Origin: a virus
DNA: 62,801 nucleotides
IMG/VR virus record: IMGVR_UViG_3300028829_005419
Location: 1-62,801 of that record
Direction: 5' to 3' (one strand)
The position numbers were made by a program, and so were the translations under genes. Below are positions 12,596 through 21,390 of the stretch, one piece after another (the stretch's first letter is position 1; every line of letters begins with the position of its first letter). The notes under the pieces were generated by a model that worked only from the letters and a program-made list of their open reading frames with translations, was not told the origin of the DNA and made no database searches.

Positions 12596-13915
12596 ATGAG
12601 CCCTAAAAAAATATATGTGTTAGATACAAGCGTTTATCTAACGAATGCAGACGCAATATACGCTTTTAAAACCCACGACATTTATGTTCCTTTAAAAGTA
12701 TTTGAAGAGATCGATAAGCATAAGAAGCGCCAAGATTTAGTTGGCGCTCAGGCAAGAAAAATCATTCGTATTTGGGACGAACTCCGTGATAAGGGTTCTC
12801 TCAAGGAAGGAGTCCTTATCCGTGAAGGTCTTGGACTTATACGATCTGTTTCTGCCTCTGATATAGATAGAGATGATCTTCCACCAGATTTGGATATTAA
12901 GATTCCAGATCATCTTATTATTGCTACGGCAAGAACAGTAGCGAGAGAATCCGAAAGACAAGTAATCCTTGTATCACGCGACATCAATATGCGTGTTATT
13001 GCAGACGCGATTGGGTTGCCTTGTGAAGATTTCCAAAACCAACAAATAGTTGATGATAGCGACTCCATTTACACTGGATTTACAGAGATCCTAGTAGATG
13101 ATGAAATCGTAGATCAGTTCTATGAGAAGGAAGACGTTTATCTTGACGGTGTAAATCTTAAAACAAATGAATATGTAATGCTTATCTCAAACGCAAACGA
13201 GAAAAAGACAGCATTAGGTAGATATTTAAATGATCACACACCCATTCGCAGACTACACAAGGATAAGAAGGGTGTATGGGGAATCAAGCCAAGAAACAAA
13301 GAGCAATCTTTCTTGATTGATGCTTTAATGGACCCGGACATTGAGGTTGTTACAGCCATCGGTAAGGCTGGTAGCGGTAAGACGCTCTGTGCGATTGCTG
13401 CTGCCCTTGAACAGACCTTAGACGACCGTAGCAGCACCTATACTCGTGTAATCGTCTCTCGACCGGTACAGCCGCTTGGAAAGGACATTGGATTCTTGCC
13501 GGGAACAATGGAAGAAAAGATGTCTCCTTGGCTGATGCCTATTCAGGACAACTTACAGACTCTTATGGGGAATGATAAGGTAACTCTTGATATGTATATG
13601 GAACAAGGCACAATCGAGATTGAAGCCATCACTTATATTCGAGGTCGATCGATTGGAAAGGCTTTTATTATCATTGATGAAGCACAAAACTTGACAACTC
13701 ACGAATTAAAGACTATCATTACAAGAGTTGGTGAAGGAACAAAGATTGTGCTAACGGGCGATGTGGAACAGATTGATAATGTTTACATCGATGCTACGAC
13801 AAATGGACTTACTCACGCTGTTGAGAAGTTTAAGAATTTTGAGTTAGCAGCCCACGTAACCTTGCTTAAGGGAGAACGCTCAAGAGTTGCAACCTTCGCC
13901 GCAGAAAACTTATGA
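12596..13915 (+). CDS. phoH: PIN domain-PhoH-like ATPase
   Basis: 439 residues. The N-terminal PIN-type nuclease domain begins VLDTSVYL with D10 and contains VSRDINMRV. The C-terminal PhoH ATPase domain has Walker A GKAGSGKT (residues 256-263), a PVQPLGKDIGFLPG block typical of PhoH, and Walker B FIIIDEAQNL (D361, E362). The fusion matches bacterial YlaK/PhoH2-type proteins, thought to unwind and cut RNA. PhoH genes are frequent in marine phages; a link to phosphate stress is not proven. A 34-nt gap precedes it. Confidence 0.9.
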   Translation: MSPKKIYVLDTSVYLTNADAIYAFKTHDIYVPLKVFEEIDKHKKRQDLVGAQARKIIRIWDELRDKGSLKEGVLIREGLGLIRSVSASDIDRDDLPPDLDIKIPDHLIIATARTVARESERQVILVSRDINMRVIADAIGLPCEDFQNQQIVDDSDSIYTGFTEILVDDEIVDQFYEKEDVYLDGVNLKTNEYVMLISNANEKKTALGRYLNDHTPIRRLHKDKKGVWGIKPRNKEQSFLIDALMDPDIEVVTAIGKAGSGKTLCAIAAALEQTLDDRSSTYTRVIVSRPVQPLGKDIGFLPGTMEEKMSPWLMPIQDNLQTLMGNDKVTLDMYMEQGTIEIEAITYIRGRSIGKAFIIIDEAQNLTTHELKTIITRVGEGTKIVLTGDVEQIDNVYIDATTNGLTHAVEKFKNFELAAHVTLLKGERSRVATFAAENL

Positions 13916-13924
13916 GGTTAAGAA

Positions 13925-14161
13925 ATGGAAAACGAGGCGTTAAGAGAAGTTGTAAGTTCGCAAACAGGACTTAAAGATTTAGTCGTCAACTATATTGGTG
14001 AACGACTAGCAGCAGAGGAAGAGATTACAGTTCATATGGCTGTTGAAGTCTTCGCAGCAGAGTTCCCAGAGTTTTTGATGGCTATTGCCGAAGAGAACTT
14101 TTTACGAGGATATGAGCAGGCTCTAAATGATATAGAGCAGATGGAAAAGAAGAATGTTTAA
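13925..14161 (+). CDS. Small acidic hypothetical protein
   Basis: 78 residues, about one quarter Glu/Asp, probably all helical (LKDLVVNYIGERLAAEEE). No family recognised. Its last codons overlap the start of the peptidase gene, so the two are likely translated together. Confidence 0.55.
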   Translation: MENEALREVVSSQTGLKDLVVNYIGERLAAEEEITVHMAVEVFAAEFPEFLMAIAEENFLRGYEQALNDIEQMEKKNV

Positions 14162-14780
14162 CAGAGAATATTACATTCATAATATTCCTGTTTTTGTATT
14201 TGGGGAAACAGAACCCCAAGTTGATATTCCGCTTTTCTGTAATCAAATAGAAGAACTGTTGCCGAGAGCAGTTCTACAAAATGTTGATGTTTGTTATATC
14301 TCGGAAAATCCAAAGTTAGATGGTCGCAACGCTGCTTATAACGACGGTGCGATTTATATGAAGTTAGATGAGCCTACAAACGAGGATATGATTGAGAACT
14401 TTGTTCACGAAGCCGCTCACGCTGCCGAGGTTGTAGATCCTAACTTTATTTATGATGATAGTTTGGTAGCCGAGTTTGCTGGAAAGAGAAGGCGTCTTTA
14501 TCATCTTCTTAATGCTGCTGGGTTCGATCAAGTGCCGCAGAGAAGATATGAGTATTTAGAATACAACGAGGCATTTGATAACTTTTTATCGGATGTAGTT
14601 GGGTATCCTACTTTGTTGTCTATAACAATGGGGCTATTTTGCTCACCATATGGAGCAACCTCTATTCAAGAGTATTTTGCTAACGGATTTGAGAAATACT
14701 TTACAGAGAGCCCACAGTATCTTAGAAAGATAAGCCCGGTGCTATACCAGAAAGTCGAAGCAGTCCTGAATGGCCGATAA
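14154..14780 (+). CDS. Predicted zinc metallopeptidase (HEAAH)
   Basis: 208 residues. FVHEAAHAAEV contains HExxH (H85-H89). A later IQEYFANGFEKYF provides a likely third ligand, in the style of anthrax-lethal-factor-like and related zincins (E-x-F-A-x-x-F). No signal peptide or membrane segment is present, so it should act inside the host or virion. It has no capsid leader. The physiological target is unknown. It overlaps the genes on both sides by about 8-11 nt. Confidence 0.65.
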   Translation: MFNREYYIHNIPVFVFGETEPQVDIPLFCNQIEELLPRAVLQNVDVCYISENPKLDGRNAAYNDGAIYMKLDEPTNEDMIENFVHEAAHAAEVVDPNFIYDDSLVAEFAGKRRRLYHLLNAAGFDQVPQRRYEYLEYNEAFDNFLSDVVGYPTLLSITMGLFCSPYGATSIQEYFANGFEKYFTESPQYLRKISPVLYQKVEAVLNGR

Positions 14781-15555
14781 TAAGAAAACACATATCTCAT
14801 ATTCCGAACTAAAAGACTGGGCACACTGCCCCCACTATCACAAAAAGAACTGGATCGAAAAGGTTGCCTCATTTGAGGGCAACGAATATACCGCATTCGG
14901 CACTGCTATTCACGACGTATGTGAAAAGAAACTTCTTCGCGAGAACATTGATGAAGAAAAAGTATTCCAGATTGGCTTCGATCAAGAACTACAAAAACTT
15001 GCTGAAAAGAACGTTGAAGTAAACAATAAGAATATTGTCCAGATGCGCACAGCAGGACCAGCAATCCTAGCAGAAGTAGAAGACGCACTAGACGACTACT
15101 TTGGCGACTATGAGGTTTACTCTTCCGAAGAACTCTTATATGAAGAGATAGAAAACTTTGGTTATAACTTTAAAGGATTCGTTGATGCGGTAGTGAAGGT
15201 AGGGGACAAATACCATATCTTTGATTGGAAGACTTGCTCTTGGGGCTGGGATTCAAGAAAGAAAGCAGAGAAGTTAGTAACATACCAGTTAACTTTATAC
15301 AAGCACTTCTTCTGCCAGAAGCATAAGTTAGACCCCAAAGATGTAGAGACACACTTTGCTTTATTAAAGAGAACAGCAAAAAGTAAAAGAGTTGAGATTT
15401 TTAGAGTTACTAGTGGACCTAAAAAAACTGAAAATGCTCTTAAACTTTTGTATCAGGCGATATACAATATTAAAACTGGTTTCACAATCAAGAATAGACT
15501 GAACTGTTCGAAGCCATATCCCTGTTCTCTCCGGAATACAGAACATTGTAGATAG
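14770..15555 (+). CDS. PD-(D/E)xK nuclease, Cas4/RecB-like
   Basis: 261 residues. The nuclease core is GFVDAVVK (D139) and YHIFDWKT (D152, K154). The N-terminal YSELKDWAHCPH is the usual start of Cas4/AddB-type domains. Four cysteines, one in HCPH near residue 18 and three at the C-terminus (NCSKPYPCSLRNTEHC), could bind a 4Fe-4S cluster as in Cas4 and AddB. No cas genes or CRISPR repeats are nearby, so it is best seen as a phage recombination or end-processing nuclease. Confidence 0.85.
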   Translation: MADNKKTHISYSELKDWAHCPHYHKKNWIEKVASFEGNEYTAFGTAIHDVCEKKLLRENIDEEKVFQIGFDQELQKLAEKNVEVNNKNIVQMRTAGPAILAEVEDALDDYFGDYEVYSSEELLYEEIENFGYNFKGFVDAVVKVGDKYHIFDWKTCSWGWDSRKKAEKLVTYQLTLYKHFFCQKHKLDPKDVETHFALLKRTAKSKRVEIFRVTSGPKKTENALKLLYQAIYNIKTGFTIKNRLNCSKPYPCSLRNTEHCR

Positions 15556-15563
15556 GAAACTAA

Positions 15564-16814
15564 ATGTCAGAGAAGATTAAGATCTTTACTATCAGTGACC
15601 ACCCACTGTCCCCAAGCGGTGTTGGAACTCAAACAAAATATATGATCGAAGGAATGCTTAAAACTGGTAAATACCAGTTTGTTTCTTTTGGTGGTGCCGT
15701 AAAGCACCCAAATCATGACCCCCAGCATCTTGAAGAGTGGGGAGAAGATTGGGTTATATGGCCTGTTGATGGATACGGTAATCCAGATATGGTCCGCGCA
15801 ATGATCAAGCAGCAAAAGCCTGATATTCTGTGGTTTATGACCGATCCTAGGTTCTATGGATGGCTTTGGAACATCGAGAACGAAATTAGAGCCAATGTTC
15901 CAATGGTTTATTACCATGTTTGGGACAACTATCCTTATCCTACCTATAACCGTAAGTTCTATCTATCCAATGATCACGTTGCTTGTATATCAAAGCTTAC
16001 TCACGATATTGTCGAGACAGTAGCACCAGAGGTTGATTCTTCTTATATCCCTCACGCAGTTGACGGCGAGATCTTTAAGCCTCTTGAAAAGGACGACATT
16101 CTTAAATGGAGACAACAGAAGAATCTAGATAATAAGTTTGTATGTTTCTGGAATAGCAGAAATGCTCGCCGCAAACAATCAGGCACTTTAATCTGGTGGT
16201 TTAAAGACTTCCTAGATAAGGTTGGCCACGAGAATGCGTGCTTGATTATGCACACTGATGTAAAGGATCAGCACGGACAAGACTTGGAAGCGATTATCCA
16301 CGAACTTGGATTAACAGAAGGACAAGTTTTGTTTTCCAGAGAAAAGGTCAATGCGAGAGATCTCGCACTGATGTATAACATTGCGGATGTAACAGCGTGT
16401 ATCTCTGATGCCGAAGGGTTTGGTCTTTCAACGTTAGAATCACTATCTTGCGGAACTCCCATCTTAGTTAATATGACGGGCGGATTACAGGATCAAGTAA
16501 CTGACGGAGAGCAGTTCTTTGGAATAGGATTAAACCCGGTTTCAAAGGCAATCATTGGATCTCAGCAGGTTCCATTTATTCACGAAGATCGTCTAAGTAA
16601 AGATGACTTTGTTAATGCTATGGTTGAACTATATGAGATGGGCGATGAGAAGAGAACAGAACTCGGCGCCAAGGGAAGAGCTTGGACACAAGATCGTTTT
16701 AACTTTGATAAGTATGTTCAAAGATGGGATGAGTTGTTTACTTCAATCCACGAAGAAAAGGGTTCTTGGGAAGACCGTGAAGGTTACAATGCATACGAAG
16801 TGAGGGTATTTTAA
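15564..16814 (+). CDS. Glycosyltransferase, GT4-like (GT-B)
   Basis: 416 residues. N-terminal SGVGTQTKYMIEGML is the glycine-rich acceptor-side loop, and the C-terminal domain has ISDAEGFGLSTLESLSCGTPI, the E-x-G-F-G-L-x-x-L-E nucleotide-sugar signature of GT4 enzymes. It is the first gene of the glycan island and shares its last base with the start of the next glycosyltransferase (TAATG). The donor sugar cannot be told from sequence. Confidence 0.85.
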   Translation: MSEKIKIFTISDHPLSPSGVGTQTKYMIEGMLKTGKYQFVSFGGAVKHPNHDPQHLEEWGEDWVIWPVDGYGNPDMVRAMIKQQKPDILWFMTDPRFYGWLWNIENEIRANVPMVYYHVWDNYPYPTYNRKFYLSNDHVACISKLTHDIVETVAPEVDSSYIPHAVDGEIFKPLEKDDILKWRQQKNLDNKFVCFWNSRNARRKQSGTLIWWFKDFLDKVGHENACLIMHTDVKDQHGQDLEAIIHELGLTEGQVLFSREKVNARDLALMYNIADVTACISDAEGFGLSTLESLSCGTPILVNMTGGLQDQVTDGEQFFGIGLNPVSKAIIGSQQVPFIHEDRLSKDDFVNAMVELYEMGDEKRTELGAKGRAWTQDRFNFDKYVQRWDELFTSIHEEKGSWEDREGYNAYEVRVF

Positions 16815-18097
16815 TGTTAAAAAAAGTATTAATCAAAGGACCAATCCTATCTCGATCAGGATATGGCGAGCAATCACGATTTGCTCTGCGCTCACTACGT
16901 TCAAGACCAGATTTATTTGATATTTATATCGTCAATATTGCCTGGGGAGGCACCGGGCAGATAACAAATATTGATGAAGAAACTAACTTTATCAACGAGT
17001 GTCTCATTAAGACGCAGGTTCATGTACAGCAAAAAGGACAGTTTGATATATCAGTACAAGTCACAGTACCAAACGAGTTTGAAAAGATTGCGCCTGTAAA
17101 CATTGGTTATACTGCCGGCATTGAAACAACAAAAGTAGCACCACAGTGGATCCAAAAGTCAAACGATAATGTAGACAAGTTGATTGTTGTATCAAATCAC
17201 TCCAAGAATGTGTTTGAGCAGACAACTTATGATGTGAAAGACCAACATGGAAATGAGATCAAAGGCTGGGGACTACAGGTTCCAGTAGAAACAGTTAACT
17301 ATCCGGTTAGAGAGTTTGAACCAGAAGAAGTTAACATTGATTTTAAGACGGACAAGAACTTTCTTGTGGTATCACAGTGGGGCCCTAGAAAGAATCTAGA
17401 GAACACAGTTAAGTGGTTTGTCGAGACGTTCAGAGATGAGGAGGATGTAGGTCTTGTATTAAAGACAAACACAGCATCTGATTCTATAATGGATCGAGAG
17501 TTAACACAGAAGCGCCTAGAACATCTTTTAAAGGCTTTTGGTGAGCGCAAGTGCTCGGTATATCTAATCCACGGCGAAGTGTCTCCTGGGAACCTAGCGT
17601 GGCTCTACGAGCACCCTACAATGAAAGCTTTGATTAATATTGGTCACGGTGAAGGGTATGGGCTTCCTTTGTTTGAAGCTGCTTATCACGGTTTGCCTCT
17701 TATCACGACAGCTTGGTCTGGCCAAATGGACTTTATTTGTAAGCCAAACAAGAAAGGCAAGCAAGTTCCAAGAATCGTTAGAGTTGACTATGATGTAAAT
17801 CAAGTTCAAAAGTCTGCTGTTTGGAATGGAGTAATCCAAGCTGATTCAAAGTGGGCATTCGCTCGCGAGAACTCTTACAAGCGCGCTCTAACAGAGTGTC
17901 TGGAAAAGGAGACTCACTATCGTAATGAAGCTGAGGGTTTAAAGAACTACATCCGCGAGAACTTTACGAATGAAAAAGTTTATGCCGATTTCGTTAATAA
18001 CGTTTTGGGATCTGCGGCCGCCGCAAAGAAAAACAATGACCAAGTAGCGCTGGAAGAATCAGCAATGCTTGCAGCGCTAGGAAGTCTGCAAGCGTGA
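16814..18097 (+). CDS. Glycosyltransferase, GT4-like (GT-B)
   Basis: 427 residues. The N-terminus SRSGYGEQSRFAL resembles the acceptor-side loop, and GHGEGYGLPLFEAAYHGLPLI is the donor-binding signature. LVVSQWGPRKNLENTVKWF marks the start of the second Rossmann domain. It is related in layout, though not closely in sequence, to the gene before it; the pair may add successive sugars. The last codons overlap the next gene by 4 nt. Confidence 0.85.
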   Translation: MLKKVLIKGPILSRSGYGEQSRFALRSLRSRPDLFDIYIVNIAWGGTGQITNIDEETNFINECLIKTQVHVQQKGQFDISVQVTVPNEFEKIAPVNIGYTAGIETTKVAPQWIQKSNDNVDKLIVVSNHSKNVFEQTTYDVKDQHGNEIKGWGLQVPVETVNYPVREFEPEEVNIDFKTDKNFLVVSQWGPRKNLENTVKWFVETFRDEEDVGLVLKTNTASDSIMDRELTQKRLEHLLKAFGERKCSVYLIHGEVSPGNLAWLYEHPTMKALINIGHGEGYGLPLFEAAYHGLPLITTAWSGQMDFICKPNKKGKQVPRIVRVDYDVNQVQKSAVWNGVIQADSKWAFARENSYKRALTECLEKETHYRNEAEGLKNYIRENFTNEKVYADFVNNVLGSAAAAKKNNDQVALEESAMLAALGSLQA

Positions 18098-18762
18098 GAA
18101 TAGGAATTGTTCAAATCACCTCTGAATTTAACAGCAATGAGCATCCACGGCTTAAGCTTTTGAGAGATGAAATCATTCCGACTTTTTTGAATACTGTCGG
18201 AGGTGAAAAATACACTCTTGTTTCGCCACCAAATAAAGAACTACAGGCGCTTGTAGAAAGCGGTGGAGGAACTTTTGTGGAGTATACGGGGTGGAAGAAG
18301 GATAAGTCTAGAAAGTTCCGCGAAGGCATGCAGACCCGCTCGGAGCAGTGGGTAGCGTTTTTGGATGACGATATTCTTCCCGATACAGATTGGCTAGAAA
18401 GATCATCTGAGTTTCTTTCTACGACAGTCCCGGGACAATATGGATTCCGCTTAACGGATGCAGACGACAATAGACACGAGTTTGGTGAAGATTGGATGCA
18501 ATTTGCTAGCCCTCGATCTGGTTTAAGACACAGAGGACTTCGATATGATATAAACTCGAACTACATTGAAGAATCACCCACTTCTTATGTTGCTAACTCT
18601 TTTGTCCATAAAGAAGTTTATAGTATGGTTCAACCATTTGGTATTTTCGGAAAAGCACCTGATGTTAGTTGGAGTTTTGCGATCAAAGAAGCAGGATTTC
18701 CAGTGGGATTCATACTTCAAGCAAGAGCATATCATCTTGGAGACAGGAAAGATAATAGATAA
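18094..18762 (+). CDS. Glycosyltransferase, GT2-like (GT-A)
   Basis: 222 residues. WVAFLDDDILPDTDW carries the metal-binding acidic cluster (D91-D93) of inverting GT-A enzymes, and the later SYVANSFVHKEVY and FGKAPDVSWSFAIKEAG resemble the acceptor-side block. It is short for a GT2 enzyme but appears complete. It overlaps the previous gene by 4 nt and is followed after two bases by the next. Confidence 0.7.
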   Translation: MRIGIVQITSEFNSNEHPRLKLLRDEIIPTFLNTVGGEKYTLVSPPNKELQALVESGGGTFVEYTGWKKDKSRKFREGMQTRSEQWVAFLDDDILPDTDWLERSSEFLSTTVPGQYGFRLTDADDNRHEFGEDWMQFASPRSGLRHRGLRYDINSNYIEESPTSYVANSFVHKEVYSMVQPFGIFGKAPDVSWSFAIKEAGFPVGFILQARAYHLGDRKDNR

Positions 18763-18764
18763 AA

Positions 18765-19433
18765 ATGATAAGTCGAGTAGTTGTGTGCGGATCAAAGCCG
18801 TATTTAAACGTTGATTTTGATCCTCTTGCAGACTCAATGCAAATTATAGTCAGAAATAACATGTTATTGCCAGGAGATGGTTATGGGGATAGAGAGTCAG
18901 ACTATCAAGTTTTAAACTCACATGTCTTCAATCATTATAAAAGTGATGCTCCATTAGAGAAATGGATTTCCTTTTATCATAAAAAGTATAAAATGCCGAT
19001 AAAGCATTTAAGTCGATTCAAAAAATACATAACAGAATCCACCAAAACACAGTTTGTAAACTTTCACAATAATAACATTGAAGTTTTTAGAAATCATTTA
19101 GCAAAAAATAATATTAATCTTAAACTGGTAAAAGAGCTGAGATGTGGGTTCTCATTTATTGGAGAATGCTTAAAGGCTCAAAAGATACCGATCTTAATAG
19201 GATTTTCTTTAATAGAGCAAGATTTTAGCCGTCATGCCTACAACAGACATAGCTCCGGAGCATGTCATGATAAAAATCAAGAAATAAAGATGCTAAAGTT
19301 ACTGCACGAAAGGGGAGAAATAGACGCTTCTTTTTGTGCTTTGAGGGATGAAAAAGGTTTTGTGTTTGACACAGAGATTCTTAAACCCACTGAAGCTTCA
19401 AAACAAATCCTTAAAGAAGTGTATAATCTTTAA
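18765..19433 (+). CDS. Unknown glycan-cluster protein, possible sialyltransferase-like
   Basis: 222 residues. The beginning VVCGSKPYL and the following VRNNMLL resemble the nucleotide-binding start of CMP-sialic-acid-using transferases (V-G-N-S-P ... R-x-N). The C-terminal half has an unusual His/Cys-rich block, SGACHDKNQEIKMLKLLHERG. The resemblance is faint, and no family is assigned. A CMP-sugar-using enzyme would fit the CMP-sugar synthetase at 22065. Confidence 0.35.
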   Translation: MISRVVVCGSKPYLNVDFDPLADSMQIIVRNNMLLPGDGYGDRESDYQVLNSHVFNHYKSDAPLEKWISFYHKKYKMPIKHLSRFKKYITESTKTQFVNFHNNNIEVFRNHLAKNNINLKLVKELRCGFSFIGECLKAQKIPILIGFSLIEQDFSRHAYNRHSSGACHDKNQEIKMLKLLHERGEIDASFCALRDEKGFVFDTEILKPTEASKQILKEVYNL

Positions 19434-19442
19434 AGTAAAATA

Positions 19443-19778
19443 ATGAAAATATTTGTAGATATTGATGAAACGATTTGTCGCACACCCGGCGATAAGAGCA
19501 AAGCAAGAGACTATTCAACAGCAGTTCCGATAAACGATAACATTAAAGCTGTAAATGAATACTATGACGCAGGCCATGAAATAACATACTGGACAGCACG
19601 CGGTACAGTGAGTGGTATAGATTGGCATGATATAACAAAGTTTCAACTTGAGAAATGGGGAGCGAAGCATCACAATCTAATATTAGGGAAGCCGGCTTAT
19701 GATCTATACATTGATGATAAATCTATTAATACAAGAACATGGGAGGAGAGTGAAGAATGCTTAGAAGAACTGTTGTAG
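19443..19778 (+). CDS. Small HAD-superfamily phosphatase
   Basis: 111 residues. Motif I is FVDIDETIC (D6, D8), followed by TYWTARGT (motif II) and LYIDDKSI (acidic motif IV). This fits the short HAD phosphatases seen in capsule and LPS clusters. In this setting it could remove the phosphate from the KdsA product, the step of KdsC, although it is shorter than KdsC and the match is only functional. It overlaps the aldolase gene by 22 nt. Confidence 0.75.
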   Translation: MKIFVDIDETICRTPGDKSKARDYSTAVPINDNIKAVNEYYDAGHEITYWTARGTVSGIDWHDITKFQLEKWGAKHHNLILGKPAYDLYIDDKSINTRTWEESEECLEELL

Positions 19779-20623
19779 GAATCCCAGCTTCATATTCTGA
19801 AGACCAAAGTCTAGAAACCGAATCAACCATTAGGTACCTATCTTATCTGGAAGATGAAGGAGTTCACACGGTCATGTCGACAGCTGGAACATCTCATTTT
19901 AATCTTCTTAATATTGACGAAATACATGCTTTAAATAAGGTTGTGTCCAACTCCTTTAAGGGAAATAAGATTATAGGAGTCCCCGCGTTATCAAATCGCG
20001 ATGCTGTAGCTTTTATTGAGAAAGCAAATGATTATATAGATAGTTCCTGCAGGCTAATGCTCTTATATCCTGAAAGATACTATAGCGAGGATGAGATTAT
20101 TGATTACATGTCAAACCTTCGTAGCCATACGAACAATAAGATATACATTCACGGGAAAACGATAAGAAATGCCTCCGGAGGCAACTGGGATTATAATGCG
20201 TCTGTAATCAATAAGTTGTATAACCTCGGGACCCTGCAGGGTATAAAAGAAGAGCACTCTAACTTAAGCAAGTCTTATGATTTTGTTAGTGAAATTCATC
20301 CCGAAGTGGATGTGATTGTGGCTGGTGGAAGCATGCGCCGATATGAATATTTACAGTCAGCCGGCGCCAATAGTTTTCTATCAGGTGTTGGTAACCTTTT
20401 TCCGAAAATAGAACAATCTTACTTAGATGGGGTACTGGCTAAAAAATCATTAGATAAAGAAAAACAACTATTTAGTGTGTTTATGAAGCATGGATGGCAC
20501 AAATCATTGCGTATAGCTCTAAAATATTTAGATCTAACATGTTACTATGATCGAAAGCCCTGGCCCACAACTTCTGCACTAGAAGAAGAAGCCATCAAGC
20601 AAATAGTGGAGAAGATAAGATGA
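19757..20623 (+). CDS. DapA/NanA-family aldolase or lyase
   Basis: 288 residues, the usual size of the family. The barrel shows GIPASYSEDQSLE near the start, STAGTSHFNLLNIDE corresponding to the G-[ST]-T-G-E block, and QGIKEEHSNL with the Schiff-base lysine at K164. The usual G-E-x-x-x-L after the threonine block is altered (TSHFNLLN). Members split or form ulosonic acids, for example N-acetylneuraminate lyase, or act in lysine synthesis. The neighbours favour a sugar-acid substrate. It overlaps the next gene by 4 nt. Confidence 0.75.
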   Translation: MLRRTVVGIPASYSEDQSLETESTIRYLSYLEDEGVHTVMSTAGTSHFNLLNIDEIHALNKVVSNSFKGNKIIGVPALSNRDAVAFIEKANDYIDSSCRLMLLYPERYYSEDEIIDYMSNLRSHTNNKIYIHGKTIRNASGGNWDYNASVINKLYNLGTLQGIKEEHSNLSKSYDFVSEIHPEVDVIVAGGSMRRYEYLQSAGANSFLSGVGNLFPKIEQSYLDGVLAKKSLDKEKQLFSVFMKHGWHKSLRIALKYLDLTCYYDRKPWPTTSALEEEAIKQIVEKIR

Positions 20624-21390
20624 CAAATAAGATATGGATTTTGGGACCTTGTGCAATGGAAACCCGCGATATGTTTTTGGAAACAGCAGCGGCGATTAAC
20701 AAGGTTATGGATGATACCGATGAATGGTATATGAAAGCTAGCTTTGATAAAGCAAACAGAACTTCACTTCATGGCGCCCGCGGCCCAGGAATGGATTACG
20801 CCTCATCGGTTTGGCAGGAGGCTAAGGAACAGTTTCCAAACATGAAATTTATTACGGACGTACATGAGACCAATCAAGTCGAGAGACTAGTTGGACTAAT
20901 AGACGTTATACAGATTCCAGCCTTTTTATGCCGTCAAACTGATTTGATTGTTGAGTGCGCTAGGCACTTTGATAAGATTAATGTTAAAAAAGGACAGTGG
21001 CTTGGTCCTAATAATTTGATTAAATCAGTTGATAAGATTAAGGAAACAAATCCTGACTGTGAAGCATGGATTTGTGATCGTGGAACTAATTTTGGATACC
21101 ATGATTTGTTTGTTAACTTTGGTATCGTAGATGAATTAAAAGCCCACTATGATCGAGTTATTTTGGATTGTACCCACGCCATTCAGAGGTCACGTCAGGT
21201 GTATGGAACACAGGGCGATCGAAATCTCGCAGAGCGGTATTTTGTTGCAGCAGATATTTTTAACTATGATGGCGTTTTTGCTGAGGTTCATCCACAGCCA
21301 GAATGCGCAATATCAGATGGAGATTGTCAGCTAAAGTTGTCTGATCTTGAAGCATTGGTTGGTAGGGCAAAGGCAATAGGGAATGTCTAA
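20620..21390 (+). CDS. kdsA: 3-deoxy-8-phosphooctulonate synthase (KDO-8-P synthase)
   Basis: 256 residues, somewhat shorter than E. coli KdsA. It shows the hallmark blocks in order: KASFDKANRTS, GPGM, FITDVHE, IQIPAFLCRQTDL, INVKKGQ, CDRGTNFGY, DCTHAIQ and EVHPQPE. It condenses phosphoenolpyruvate with arabinose 5-phosphate, or a similar aldose phosphate. GPCAME puts a cysteine at residue 11, the metal ligand of the metal-dependent class (as in Aquifex), with H in DCTHA and E and D in EVHPQPECAISDGD as the other ligands. The classic Kdo pathway would continue through the HAD phosphatase at 19443 and the CMP-transferase at 22065. A 4-nt overlap on the 5' side and an 8-nt overlap on the 3' side suggest one operon. 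Confidence 0.9.
   Translation: MTNKIWILGPCAMETRDMFLETAAAINKVMDDTDEWYMKASFDKANRTSLHGARGPGMDYASSVWQEAKEQFPNMKFITDVHETNQVERLVGLIDVIQIPAFLCRQTDLIVECARHFDKINVKKGQWLGPNNLIKSVDKIKETNPDCEAWICDRGTNFGYHDLFVNFGIVDELKAHYDRVILDCTHAIQRSRQVYGTQGDRNLAERYFVAADIFNYDGVFAEVHPQPECAISDGDCQLKLSDLEALVGRAKAIGNV

Noticed and set aside
14770-15555. CRISPR-associated function for the Cas4-like gene
   Set aside because: No other cas genes or repeats are nearby; a phage recombination nuclease is simpler.
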